Positions 1-8,231 of a DNA stretch of 28,234 nt are shown here, piece by piece. Both the position numbers and the translations under genes were made by a program. The DNA comes from CAYVXE01 sp964455375. GTDB lineage: Bacteria; Zhuqueibacterota; Zhuqueibacteria; Oceanimicrobiales; Oceanimicrobiaceae. The notes under the pieces are model-generated. The model was not told where the DNA came from. It did no database searches and was given only the letters and a program-made list of their open reading frames with translations. Location of the stretch: assembly GCA_964455375.1 (NCBI GenBank), contig CAYVXE010000055.1:1-28234 (forward strand), read 5' to 3'. How positions within the stretch are numbered: position 1 is the first letter of the stretch; each line of letters begins with the position of its first letter.

Positions 1-1131
1 TCCGGTGATGCACAGAATTTTTTTACCGGGCTTGACGGCGATCAGGCGACGTCGTCTGTACTTTCAAACAGCTTTCATGCCATCGGCATGGATAATCTTA
101 CCAATGGTAAATTGGCTTTTGTCAATTTCACCCGTAATTTGTTATTGCAGGAAGTGCCGACGCTTTTCCCGAAAGATCTGGTTGCCGTGGAGATTCTCGA
201 AACGGTGGAACCGGAAGAGGATGTGGTGCAGGCATGCAAAAATATGAAGGAGCAGGGCTATCTCATCGTTCTTGACGATTTCATTTTAGAGGAAAAATTC
301 AGACCACTCATCGAACTGACCGACGTCATAAAAGTTGATTTTATGTTGACGAAGGGTGACGAACGGAAGGCGATCATGGATAAGATCGAAACCAACGGCA
401 TTCGTTACTTAGCTGAAAAAGTTGAAACGCTGGAGGAATTCCAACAGGCGGTGGAATATGGTTATTCTTATTTTCAGGGTTACTTTTTCAGCAAACCGGT
501 GATTGTTTCGGGGCGTGAAATAACCGGTAATCAGTTTAACTACCTGCGTCTTTTGAAAGACATTCACAGGCCGGGCGTTAAGATGTCCGAACTGGAAGAA
601 ACCATTAAACAGGATGTTTCTATTTCCTACAAATTGCTGAATTATATCAACTCGGCCTTCTTCAGTCTGCCTCAGAAAGTACGCTCCATTCAACATGCGC
701 TGAATTTACTCGGTCCCATTGAATCGAAAAAATGGCTGACCGTCATCTCAATGGCGCAAATTGCAAGCGACAAACCACCTGAATTAATCGTCACATCACT
801 TATTCGCGGCAATTTTTGTGAAATGCTTGCAGAGAAAGTGGGGTTAGAAAAATATTCCTCTGAGTTGTTCTTAGTCGGTCTGTTTTCTTTGATAGATGCT
901 TTTCTCGATCAACCATTGGTCGAAATACTTGCTAACTTACCCATTGACGACGAAATCAAAAAAACACTTTTAGGTGAGGAAACGAGGTTTCAGAATGTTT
1001 TGCAAATGATTATTCATCATGAAAAAGGCGACTGGTCGGGGGTTAATCTTTATATGAAAAAATTAGGATTGCAGGCGCCGGACGTACTGGATATTTATTT
1101 AAAAATCTTGCCTAAATGTAGTGTCGTATAG
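1..1131 (+). CDS. EAL-HDOD signalling protein, 5'-truncated
   Basis: The frame is open from base 1, so the start lies outside the window and 376 residues are visible. Residues about 1-165 are an EAL-type phosphodiesterase fold of the YuxH kind: E64-I-L-E67, L91-D-D-F, I110-K-V-D113, A138-E-K-V-E142 and a Q-G-Y-F-F-S-K-P ending. The catalytic loop normally read DFGTGYSS is replaced by D-F-I-L-E-E-K-F, and AEGVE reads AEKVE, so the domain probably does not hydrolyse c-di-GMP. From about residue 180 an HDOD domain follows, a degenerate HD fold used for signalling. Family members are regulatory proteins, often involved in motility or biofilm control. The gene converges on pelE with 222 bases between the stops. 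A regulatory link to the Pel cluster is inferred from position only. Confidence 0.85.
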   Translation, partial: SGDAQNFFTGLDGDQATSSVLSNSFHAIGMDNLTNGKLAFVNFTRNLLLQEVPTLFPKDLVAVEILETVEPEEDVVQACKNMKEQGYLIVLDDFILEEKFRPLIELTDVIKVDFMLTKGDERKAIMDKIETNGIRYLAEKVETLEEFQQAVEYGYSYFQGYFFSKPVIVSGREITGNQFNYLRLLKDIHRPGVKMSELEETIKQDVSISYKLLNYINSAFFSLPQKVRSIQHALNLLGPIESKKWLTVISMAQIASDKPPELIVTSLIRGNFCEMLAEKVGLEKYSSELFLVGLFSLIDAFLDQPLVEILANLPIDDEIKKTLLGEETRFQNVLQMIIHHEKGDWSGVNLYMKKLGLQAPDVLDIYLKILPKCSVV

Positions 1132-1353
1132 GACGTTGTGAAATTGCCACAGGTTCGAGTGTCTTATCGAAAAATCTCAAACCTTAATTTTCAATCAATT
1201 TCGATAGGCCACATTTCTTATCAGGTGATTTCCTGATTCGAAATACTTTTACCGGGTCGGGGGCGAGTTCCGGACTGATTTGTGTCTTTCGAGTATTTCT
1301 GTGAAAATCTTAATTTGTGTTCCAAGCATTTGCGGCTTGGTGGCGTTATGATT
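1132..1353. terminator. Convergent intergenic region with inverted repeats
   Basis: This is the gap between two convergent stops. It holds three inverted repeats: TATCGAAA at 1165-1172 with TTTCGATA at 1199-1206; ATCAGG/CCTGAT at 1220-1237 with a six-base loop; and CCAAGC/GCTTGG at 1322-1340 with a seven-base loop. None is followed by a clear T-run, so termination by these hairpins is plausible from their place but not shown. No coding sequence is seen. Confidence 0.3.
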
Positions 1354-2385
1354 TTAACTCGTGACGGTTTCCTGCCAAACCTCAACGACGGGCTCCAAAT
1401 TCAGCGGTATTTTCTGCAGTGAGCGTAATTTGTAACAAATGCTGGAAACGGCGTCGTAATTGCCCAAATCATAATACGCTTCTGCCAGCCAAATATACGG
1501 ATTCGGGTTGTCCGGTTGCAATTTACTGGCATACGTGAGCATGTCAATAGCTTCCTGATACTTGCCGGCGCGGAGTAAAATTCGACCATGTTCCAGCGTA
1601 GCGTCAAAATGATCCGGTTGGAAGTTGAAGAACGTTTGATATTGTTCAAGCGCCAGATCCTGATAATATTTTTGGACGGTAGAGTCGAGAACGTCGAGGT
1701 AACAGTATACGTCGTACAGTCTGGCTAACTCAAGAATGGCGTCAGAGTTTTCGGGATTTTTTGCTAAAATCTTTTGTGTGGTATCGATTTTGTTGATGAT
1801 CTTGTCTTCCATTTCAATAATTGCCGTCGCCGCCAAAATTTTTGTATCTGACGTCGACTGTTCAACGACATTTTTGAGGATATCAACGGATTCTTTGGTT
1901 ACAATTTTGGACAGTTTATTGACGGCATTTTCTTCCAGGTATGGATCGTGACTTTTAAAGATATCTTTGAAAGCGTCGATTTCCAAATCGTCACGTCTTA
2001 ATTCAATCACATCCTCGCTATTTCTTTTGATGAGTCGGTCAATGGGACTTTGGTCCATGTCGCCGGTCTCGAAATATTGAATGGGTTCCATTCGGATCAA
2101 CTTTGTGGAGAAATACAACAGTAAGATACCGAGCATTCCATAAACGGGGATCATCAATGAAAGCAAAAGCGCCACCAGTGTGAAATTGGCATTTTGATGG
2201 TCGTTATTTTCTTGCAGCTTTTTGATACAGCCGGCGAAACACAAAGCAAGTATGATGTGGATGCCGATTCCCGACAGAAATTGATCGCTATGCAGAATAA
2301 TCATTTGATATCCCACATAGAAATCAACAGCAGTCAGGACAACAAGAATAAGATTGAGGAGGCTATTTTTTAATTTCATATTCAT
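1354..2385 (-). CDS. pelE: PelE-like membrane-anchored TPR protein
   Basis: The protein has about 343 residues. The N-terminal 90 or so contain three hydrophobic segments, and a soluble C-terminal half carries TPR-like helices, clearest near the end (Y-Q-E-A-I-D-M-L and A-E-A-Y-Y-D-L-G-N-Y). This layout and length resemble PelE of the Pel exopolysaccharide system (about 330 residues in Pseudomonas), which is thought to sit with PelD at the inner-membrane synthase. An in-frame TTG lies at 2394, but the ATG at 2385 is preferred; no strong ribosome binding site precedes either. It begins 18 bases after pelD and is the last gene of the minus-strand block. The PelE name rests mostly on context and topology, since TPR proteins are poorly distinctive. 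pelF and pelG, which follow pelE in Pseudomonas, are not here. Confidence 0.7.
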   Translation of the reverse strand: MNMKLKNSLLNLILVVLTAVDFYVGYQMIILHSDQFLSGIGIHIILALCFAGCIKKLQENNDHQNANFTLVALLLSLMIPVYGMLGILLLYFSTKLIRMEPIQYFETGDMDQSPIDRLIKRNSEDVIELRRDDLEIDAFKDIFKSHDPYLEENAVNKLSKIVTKESVDILKNVVEQSTSDTKILAATAIIEMEDKIINKIDTTQKILAKNPENSDAILELARLYDVYCYLDVLDSTVQKYYQDLALEQYQTFFNFQPDHFDATLEHGRILLRAGKYQEAIDMLTYASKLQPDNPNPYIWLAEAYYDLGNYDAVSSICYKLRSLQKIPLNLEPVVEVWQETVTS

Positions 2386-2403
2386 GAAAATCAATTTTGT
2401 TTG

Positions 2404-3888
2404 TTATTCTTTGGTCGTTTGCATTGCAACGTTCTTATCCTTTGAATCGTTTTTCAACAGAAATGCCAAATCGTTGTAGAATTTCGGAATTTCCCGTTCG
2501 CCGCCCTGTCGCAGGCGTTCCTCCGCAGATTCCACAAGGCTCTCGTATGAGCCTTCGGTCAATTGTAGCGTGCTGAGCCCCACGTTGAGGGATAAGATTT
2601 CCATTTTATTTTCAAACGGATGGAGTTTAAGTTCGTCGATTTCCGAAGTCAGCCTTTTAATGATTTCCTCACTGTCCTCACTGTTTTGCCCGGGTAGAAT
2701 GATCGCAAATGTTGCATCCGTTCTATATTTAGAGATAATGTCGATTTCCCGCAGCGTATTCTTAAAGATTTTATTTAAGACAATTAAAACATGGTGTTTT
2801 TCTTTTGCATTCATAGCGTCAAATTTGTCGATTTCCAGAAGCAGGAGAGAAAGTGCGGTTTTGAATCGCAGTGCCCGGGAAATTTCGTACTGTAAGCGTT
2901 TCTGAAAATAGAGATAATTGTACGCGCCCGTGACATCGTCAGCGATATTCTTGTCTTTGAGATGCTGGAACTGAAAAGCTTTATCCAGTACCACGGACAC
3001 CCAGTGTGAGAGCATTTCGAAAATCCGGATAGCATTGGCATTAAAATCAAAAAACGGCATTTTTTCAATGTTGATGACTCCGATGATGTGGCCGTCTTTT
3101 TTCATAATTGGTGCGGACATGATCAGGTTGAGCTTTTTGAATTTTGTCATGTCTTCTTCAGAATAGACCTGGTTGATGGTGACAACTTTTTTAGTTCGCA
3201 CAACTTCTCCCATCATGCCATCGGTTAGTTCAACGGCATCCGGAATGGTGTTATTCGTATTTTCAGCGCCAATTCGGTATTTTAAGCGAAGGTTGTTATG
3301 TTTTACAAGATAAACAGAGGCGCAGGTGACATTCAGTTGATCCCTTAACAATTCCGGTATTTTCCTGTAAAGATTTTCACAGTCTAAGGTTTCCAGGTTG
3401 TTTATCTGTTCAAAAAGATTCAACATGGTTGTGGATTGAAATGCAATGCGCTTATCCAACTCTTCTTTCGACTCTACCAAGGCGATATGCTGAAGACCAA
3501 GGTCCTCCAAATTATGCACCGTGTCATCATAACTGTCTTCAAGTTTGGCGTATCTTTTCTTGTAAAGGTTACGAATTTCCCCGAGGATGCCGCCGATGAG
3601 AATAAACAGAAATGGCAGCAAGTAGACGCCATGCGGAAAGGTGTCGAGGGTAAACTGCATCTGTCCGGAATGCAGGCCTGCGCCGATATAGAGCCCGGCG
3701 GCGACCGCGCCGGCAAACAAGCCCTCGATGGTGCCGTAGCGCGAGGCGATGAGTAGAATGACGATCCAGAACGGATGCGGGCTCACACCGATAAACCCGG
3801 CGCTCTCTTTATAAAAGGAAAAATTGATTACGATGAAAAGGCCAAAGCCTAAAAGTGTTTCCGGTATGAAAAAGTATTTTCGTAGCAT
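2404..3888 (-). CDS. pelD: PelD-like c-di-GMP receptor (TM-GAF-degenerate GGDEF)
   Basis: The protein has 494 residues in the domain order of PelD: four predicted membrane helices (about 8-105), a helical linker, a GAF domain (about 155-305) and a GGDEF-like domain (about 315-470). The catalytic GGDEF signature is gone; the corresponding stretch reads R389-T-D-A-T-F394. The inhibitory-site motif RxxD is kept as R380-E-I-D383, about nine residues upstream, as expected for c-di-GMP binding. In Pseudomonas, PelD binds c-di-GMP through this motif and switches on Pel polymerisation. I infer the same role here. The start at 3888 has a good ribosome binding site (GAGGG about six bases upstream) and lies 12 bases after the pelB stop, so the two genes are likely co-transcribed. 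A generic GAF-GGDEF cyclase is unlikely given the lost active site and the neighbours. Confidence 0.87.
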   Translation of the reverse strand: MLRKYFFIPETLLGFGLFIVINFSFYKESAGFIGVSPHPFWIVILLIASRYGTIEGLFAGAVAAGLYIGAGLHSGQMQFTLDTFPHGVYLLPFLFILIGGILGEIRNLYKKRYAKLEDSYDDTVHNLEDLGLQHIALVESKEELDKRIAFQSTTMLNLFEQINNLETLDCENLYRKIPELLRDQLNVTCASVYLVKHNNLRLKYRIGAENTNNTIPDAVELTDGMMGEVVRTKKVVTINQVYSEEDMTKFKKLNLIMSAPIMKKDGHIIGVINIEKMPFFDFNANAIRIFEMLSHWVSVVLDKAFQFQHLKDKNIADDVTGAYNYLYFQKRLQYEISRALRFKTALSLLLLEIDKFDAMNAKEKHHVLIVLNKIFKNTLREIDIISKYRTDATFAIILPGQNSEDSEEIIKRLTSEIDELKLHPFENKMEILSLNVGLSTLQLTEGSYESLVESAEERLRQGGEREIPKFYNDLAFLLKNDSKDKNVAMQTTKE

Positions 3889-3900
3889 GTGACCCTCTGC

Positions 3901-6900
3901 TTAATAGAAATATGAAATGTCAAAAAGTAACTTCAGCGTGTTTTGGTTTCGATTTAAACGATTTTCATTGCCGTACGAAAACAGCGTTTTAAACCGCAAA
4001 CGATTTAAAAGTAAATATTCGAAATCCACCGCACCGTAAAAAACAGCAGATGTTTGTATGGTGTTGTACCCCACGCTGCCATTCAAATGCGTATAAAGAT
4101 TTTGCGTCAACTGCTGGCTGAAAGCCGTGCCGAAATAATGGATTGTATCGGTTTCCGGGATTGGAATAATGCTTGGCCCGTCGGGTCGTTGGAAGCGGTA
4201 ATTGAAATAATAAAGTTGATAATAGGTTATGAAGTTTGGGCGTTCCCACCATTGGTAGCCGAGTTGCACATCGGTGCGAAATGTGTTGCCGAAGTGGTCG
4301 TTTTTGTGAATGTCGTTACTCTCGTAAGATAAACGGCTCCAAATAACGATTCTTTTATAAAGATTTAGGCTCAGCTCCGATGCCAGACGGTTCACCCGCC
4401 CTTGAAAAAATGCTGCTGAAAACGGATCAAACCATAAATCATTCAAGGTGCCGTGGAGTGTTAGTGTGTTGTTACGGTTGATCTTCCAACTGATTTTTGC
4501 CGTGCCGCTGACGAACCAGTCATTCCCGTTATTTTGGGTTTTTACCGAGACCGACGATTGCAATTTCGAACGCAAGCTTGATGAAGCTTTTGCTGAAAAA
4601 GAGGTGTACGTTTGGTCGCTTAGAGTGGGGTCGTTACTGCTGTACCGTTCTTCTCCGGAGCTGAATGTAAACGCAAGCCATTTCGTTGCTTTGGTTAGAA
4701 CCGCCCGGTACATTTGTCGGAAAATATCATGAGACTGGTTTTCATACAGATAATCTGTAGCCACGCGCTCACTTGGTCCCCGGCGTAAACTGTTGAGGCG
4801 CTCCCTGCCCGGCAAGTTGTTCGGAAACTGCTTCAGGAGACTTTTTAACGTTCGAGAGCTGCCAATCCAATCTCCGGCAGCCAACTCACTATCGGCCAGA
4901 TCCAATTGTAAGCCGGAATCCCCCGGAAATATATTTGAGATTCGGCGCAGCAGAGAAATGGCGTTTTTATAGTGGCCCTGTTCAAAAGCACACGTGCTCA
5001 AAAGGCGATATGCGCGGTAATTACCGGGTTGATTTTGCAAAAAATTGTTCAATCTGTCTTCGGCCTTTGCATATTCTTTGAGCTCAATGAGCCCCTCGGC
5101 ATAGTCGAGTTCCAATGAGCTTTCATCGGGGAAGTCATTTTTTAATGATTCAAATTCCGAAATTGCGGCTTTTCGTCTTCCCAAAAAGGCTAACGTTTTT
5201 GCTTTTATCAACCGGAGGTCGCGGGAATGTTTGTTTTCCACTAATTGCAAGACGTTTAGAAATTTTGTTCTCGCCTCTGCTTTCTTATTGGTGAGATTCA
5301 AGAGCTGCGCAGACTGAAATAAAATTGACGCATCCGCGGCGTAGCGGGAGAGAAATCGGTTCAAATAGACGTCTGCAAGCGCTGGCTGGTTATTCCATGC
5401 GTATGCCTGTCCAATCATGCGCAGACTGACGCTGTCCATAGGTGACGCCTGTAAAACGGCTGCGAATTCATCGATGGCTTCATCCAGAAATCCTTTTTCG
5501 AAATAAAAACGGCCGACCTTTTTGTGGATGTTTTCTTCGTTTTGCCCTGAGGCAATGACATCGTTTAAAATGGATTTCATCGTCGCAAAATCACCCTGCT
5601 CCCAGAACAATGATGCATATTCCAGTTTCAGCGCATTGTTGTCAGGTTCACGGCCGATAAGTTCGAGGTAAAGTTCTTCGGCCCGGTCGAAGTTGTGCGT
5701 TTTGATGCTCTGGCTCAGAAGACGTTTTTTATATTCTAAATTATCCGGTTCCAAAGCCGCCAGCTTCTCCAGAACTTGAATACCCTCCGGCAGCAAATGC
5801 TGTTGTTCAAAGAAGCGGGATGCATACAACAAGAACGTTTTTTTCACCGGTTTAACGTTCATACCATTACGCACGACATCAGCGGCATCTTTGTTTTTCT
5901 TTTTAACCAGATATAGGTTTGCTAAACGTATGCGGGTGTTTGCATCCGCAGGGTTTTCCCCCAACAATTTCACACATTGGTGGATAGCCGGATTGTAGTT
6001 GCGCGTCACCATGAGAAGGTCAACATAGTCCCGTCGATCTTGTGCGGAAAGAATGTCTTTGTGGTCAGCCTTAGCAAACAATTTGAGTAACTTGCCATAT
6101 TCCTTCTGCTCCTGATAATCATATTTGAGTTCGTGAAACGCTAATTTTTTGTAATCCTCTTTTTTAAATAACTGCACAAATGTTTTTTGTGCCTGCTCTG
6201 TCTGTCGCACCTCTTTGTACAAATAAGCCAGATTTTTAAGATAGGTCTCGTTCTCGGGATGCTTTTCAGCGAGTCGCTTGCTTGCTGTAATGGCTTCGTC
6301 TATAAATCCGTTGTAACGTGTGAAGTCGATATATCGTTTTTGCAGGGTTGTGTCATTGGGAAAGGCGTGCAGGCGTTTTTGAAAATATTTCAGCGCTCGC
6401 TCGGGATCACGATTTTTTGTGAGCTCGATAAATTCGTTAAAATAATGTTTGTTTGCAGGGTATGTTCGTACCAGATATTCGTAGTGATGTCTGCTCTTCT
6501 CCGCATCATTCATCCATTGATAAAGATTTGCTAACTTTTCGCGCAAAGTCCGGTTGCGAGGATCGTGTTGCAGGATTTTTTCATATTCCAGAGCCGCTTC
6601 CCTTTTGTGATTGTCCGCCAGCAGAACGTCGGCAAATAGTTGTCTCGATTTGTCGTCGTTGGGTTGCTGCTCAAGTTGTATTTGTAAGTAACGACGGCAT
6701 GTCTTGTAATCCTTTTCCGCCAAACTCAGGGTGATGAGTTTTTGCAGTAGTTTCGTCGTCTCCGGATGTTGCTTGTAAATAGCTTCGTAAGCGATCAGGG
6801 CCCGCATGTTCTGCCCATTCCACTGGTAGGCGTCTGCGAGTTTCATTTGGTAGGTCTGATCATTCGGGTATTTGACAACGATTTTTTCCAGTGCATGCAC

Positions 6901-7230
6901 CGTATTTTTTTTATCCTTGAGCGACGAAAAAATATCCGCAAGTTGTTTTAAAATCGTCACATTATAATCGAAGGATGGGTCGATCCTGTCAATTTCATTT
7001 GCTGCTTTTTTCGGCTCATTTTTTAAAAGATAAATCTTACTCAGTTGGATGCGAAAGTCATCTCTGTGGGGAAATTTTTGTAGCAGGTTCCGGTACGTTT
7101 CGATGGCGTCATCAAATTTACCGGCATCACTTAACAGGTCAGCGAGACGCACTTCCGAAGGAAAAATCAGAATGCTGGCTGTAATCACCAGACAGATAAA
7201 AATGAGCGGCCACCAGATCTTAATTCTCAT
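3901..7230 (-). CDS. pelB: PelB-like outer-membrane TPR/β-barrel export protein
   Basis: The protein has 1109 residues. An N-terminal hydrophobic segment (about 5-27) is followed by roughly 800 residues of tandem TPR repeats, and a C-terminal region (about 833-1109) rich in alternating aromatic and polar residues ends in D-I-S-Y-F-Y. That terminal aromatic is the usual sign of a BAM-inserted β-barrel. PelB of Pseudomonas (about 1190 residues) has the same plan: a periplasmic TPR scaffold that holds PelA, plus a porin that exports Pel. The start overlaps the hydrolase stop as ATGA, indicating translational coupling. No PelC lipoprotein, which partners PelB in Pseudomonas, is found nearby. The TPR part alone could belong to many systems; barrel, size and neighbours make PelB the best call. 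Confidence 0.85.
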   Translation of the reverse strand: MRIKIWWPLIFICLVITASILIFPSEVRLADLLSDAGKFDDAIETYRNLLQKFPHRDDFRIQLSKIYLLKNEPKKAANEIDRIDPSFDYNVTILKQLADIFSSLKDKKNTVHALEKIVVKYPNDQTYQMKLADAYQWNGQNMRALIAYEAIYKQHPETTKLLQKLITLSLAEKDYKTCRRYLQIQLEQQPNDDKSRQLFADVLLADNHKREAALEYEKILQHDPRNRTLREKLANLYQWMNDAEKSRHHYEYLVRTYPANKHYFNEFIELTKNRDPERALKYFQKRLHAFPNDTTLQKRYIDFTRYNGFIDEAITASKRLAEKHPENETYLKNLAYLYKEVRQTEQAQKTFVQLFKKEDYKKLAFHELKYDYQEQKEYGKLLKLFAKADHKDILSAQDRRDYVDLLMVTRNYNPAIHQCVKLLGENPADANTRIRLANLYLVKKKNKDAADVVRNGMNVKPVKKTFLLYASRFFEQQHLLPEGIQVLEKLAALEPDNLEYKKRLLSQSIKTHNFDRAEELYLELIGREPDNNALKLEYASLFWEQGDFATMKSILNDVIASGQNEENIHKKVGRFYFEKGFLDEAIDEFAAVLQASPMDSVSLRMIGQAYAWNNQPALADVYLNRFLSRYAADASILFQSAQLLNLTNKKAEARTKFLNVLQLVENKHSRDLRLIKAKTLAFLGRRKAAISEFESLKNDFPDESSLELDYAEGLIELKEYAKAEDRLNNFLQNQPGNYRAYRLLSTCAFEQGHYKNAISLLRRISNIFPGDSGLQLDLADSELAAGDWIGSSRTLKSLLKQFPNNLPGRERLNSLRRGPSERVATDYLYENQSHDIFRQMYRAVLTKATKWLAFTFSSGEERYSSNDPTLSDQTYTSFSAKASSSLRSKLQSSVSVKTQNNGNDWFVSGTAKISWKINRNNTLTLHGTLNDLWFDPFSAAFFQGRVNRLASELSLNLYKRIVIWSRLSYESNDIHKNDHFGNTFRTDVQLGYQWWERPNFITYYQLYYFNYRFQRPDGPSIIPIPETDTIHYFGTAFSQQLTQNLYTHLNGSVGYNTIQTSAVFYGAVDFEYLLLNRLRFKTLFSYGNENRLNRNQNTLKLLFDISYFY

Positions 7231-8216
7231 TTGCTTTCCTTTTGCTTCCCAAGAGTAAACATGTATGTTGTCTGAAGATTGACGGTGCTGATGTAAGGCA
7301 CAAAACCGTTTTGGCGTGCCGATGTGATCAGTTTGTCTATATTTTCCGGTTTCTGTTTGTCGAAATAGTCCAACGTTAAGATTTGAAGATGAAAGCGGTT
7401 TGCAGCACGTGACAGTTTTTTGATGATAGGTGAAATGTCAGCTATAGAGCGTAATTGAACGGTGTTCTTATCAAAATTGACTTCAGAGAACAGGGATTCC
7501 GCTACAATCGCATCCACGGATGCGGCGATTTTCTCGGTCAAAGAAAAGCCGCGATTGACGATGAGATAAATACCGGGGAATGTCGTTCGAATGCGCTTGA
7601 TCAGTTGCACCATAGCGGCTTCAGAACCGGGCAACGTCTGTTGCGGGTGGTATTTTTCCAAATATTCGGCATTATCTATTGTGTCTAAAAACAGTCCGTT
7701 AAAACCATCTTGCAGAATCCGGGGGATGATTTTGTTCAAAACCATGTTCTGCCATTCTTTTGACCGGACATCGATCATCCGGCTGTCCCAAGTGGGATTT
7801 TTGGCAAGCACCCAGGGTTTGTCTTTAATCTCCGGCCAGTACCAGCGATAATCACCGACTTCGCCGAGGCTGAGATAACCGATCAGGAGAGCATTGTTTG
7901 TCTTTAAAAGCCTTAAATCCGGGTGTGAATCTGCATCCAGAACGATTAAATCGAACTTCACTAAGTCTTGTGGATTTGCTCTTTCGTTATAGTTGCATAC
8001 CCAATTTTTAAAATGCGGGGCTGTGCTTTTTCGGATTAACTTCCCGCGGTTGGTGCAATTTGTGAAGAGCATCGCTACTGAGGATATCGCCGTGGCAAAA
8101 AGCAGTCGGGAAAAGATCTTTCGTTTCGCCGAAGTTTTCTTCTGTTTTGTCCGAAGCGGACAATCGAAATCGCCGTGTTTTTTCAATTGTAAAGTTTGTG
8201 AGCGCTGTGTTTCCAT
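7227..8216 (-). CDS. pelA: PelA-type glycoside hydrolase (GH114/GH166-like), separate protein
   Basis: The protein has 329 residues. After a basic 35-residue N-terminus there is one hydrophobic segment (about 37-53) ending in F-T-N-C54, a poor lipobox, so it is probably anchored or exported. Residues 65-325 form a TIM-barrel of the endo-α-1,4-polygalactosaminidase kind: G113-Y-L-S-L-G-E119, F176-L-D-T-I-D181, I-V-N-R-G-F and V-A-E240-S. The E in the last motif corresponds by position to the catalytic Glu of the PelA hydrolase domain. In Pseudomonas this is the N-terminal domain of a single PelA that cleaves Pel; here it stands alone. It begins 15 bases after the deacetylase gene with a GGAG ribosome binding site and overlaps pelB by four bases. 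Expected site of action is the periplasm. Confidence 0.85.
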   Translation of the reverse strand: METQRSQTLQLKKHGDFDCPLRTKQKKTSAKRKIFSRLLFATAISSVAMLFTNCTNRGKLIRKSTAPHFKNWVCNYNERANPQDLVKFDLIVLDADSHPDLRLLKTNNALLIGYLSLGEVGDYRWYWPEIKDKPWVLAKNPTWDSRMIDVRSKEWQNMVLNKIIPRILQDGFNGLFLDTIDNAEYLEKYHPQQTLPGSEAAMVQLIKRIRTTFPGIYLIVNRGFSLTEKIAASVDAIVAESLFSEVNFDKNTVQLRSIADISPIIKKLSRAANRFHLQILTLDYFDKQKPENIDKLITSARQNGFVPYISTVNLQTTYMFTLGKQKESK

Positions 8217-8231
8217 ACACGTACTCTCCGT

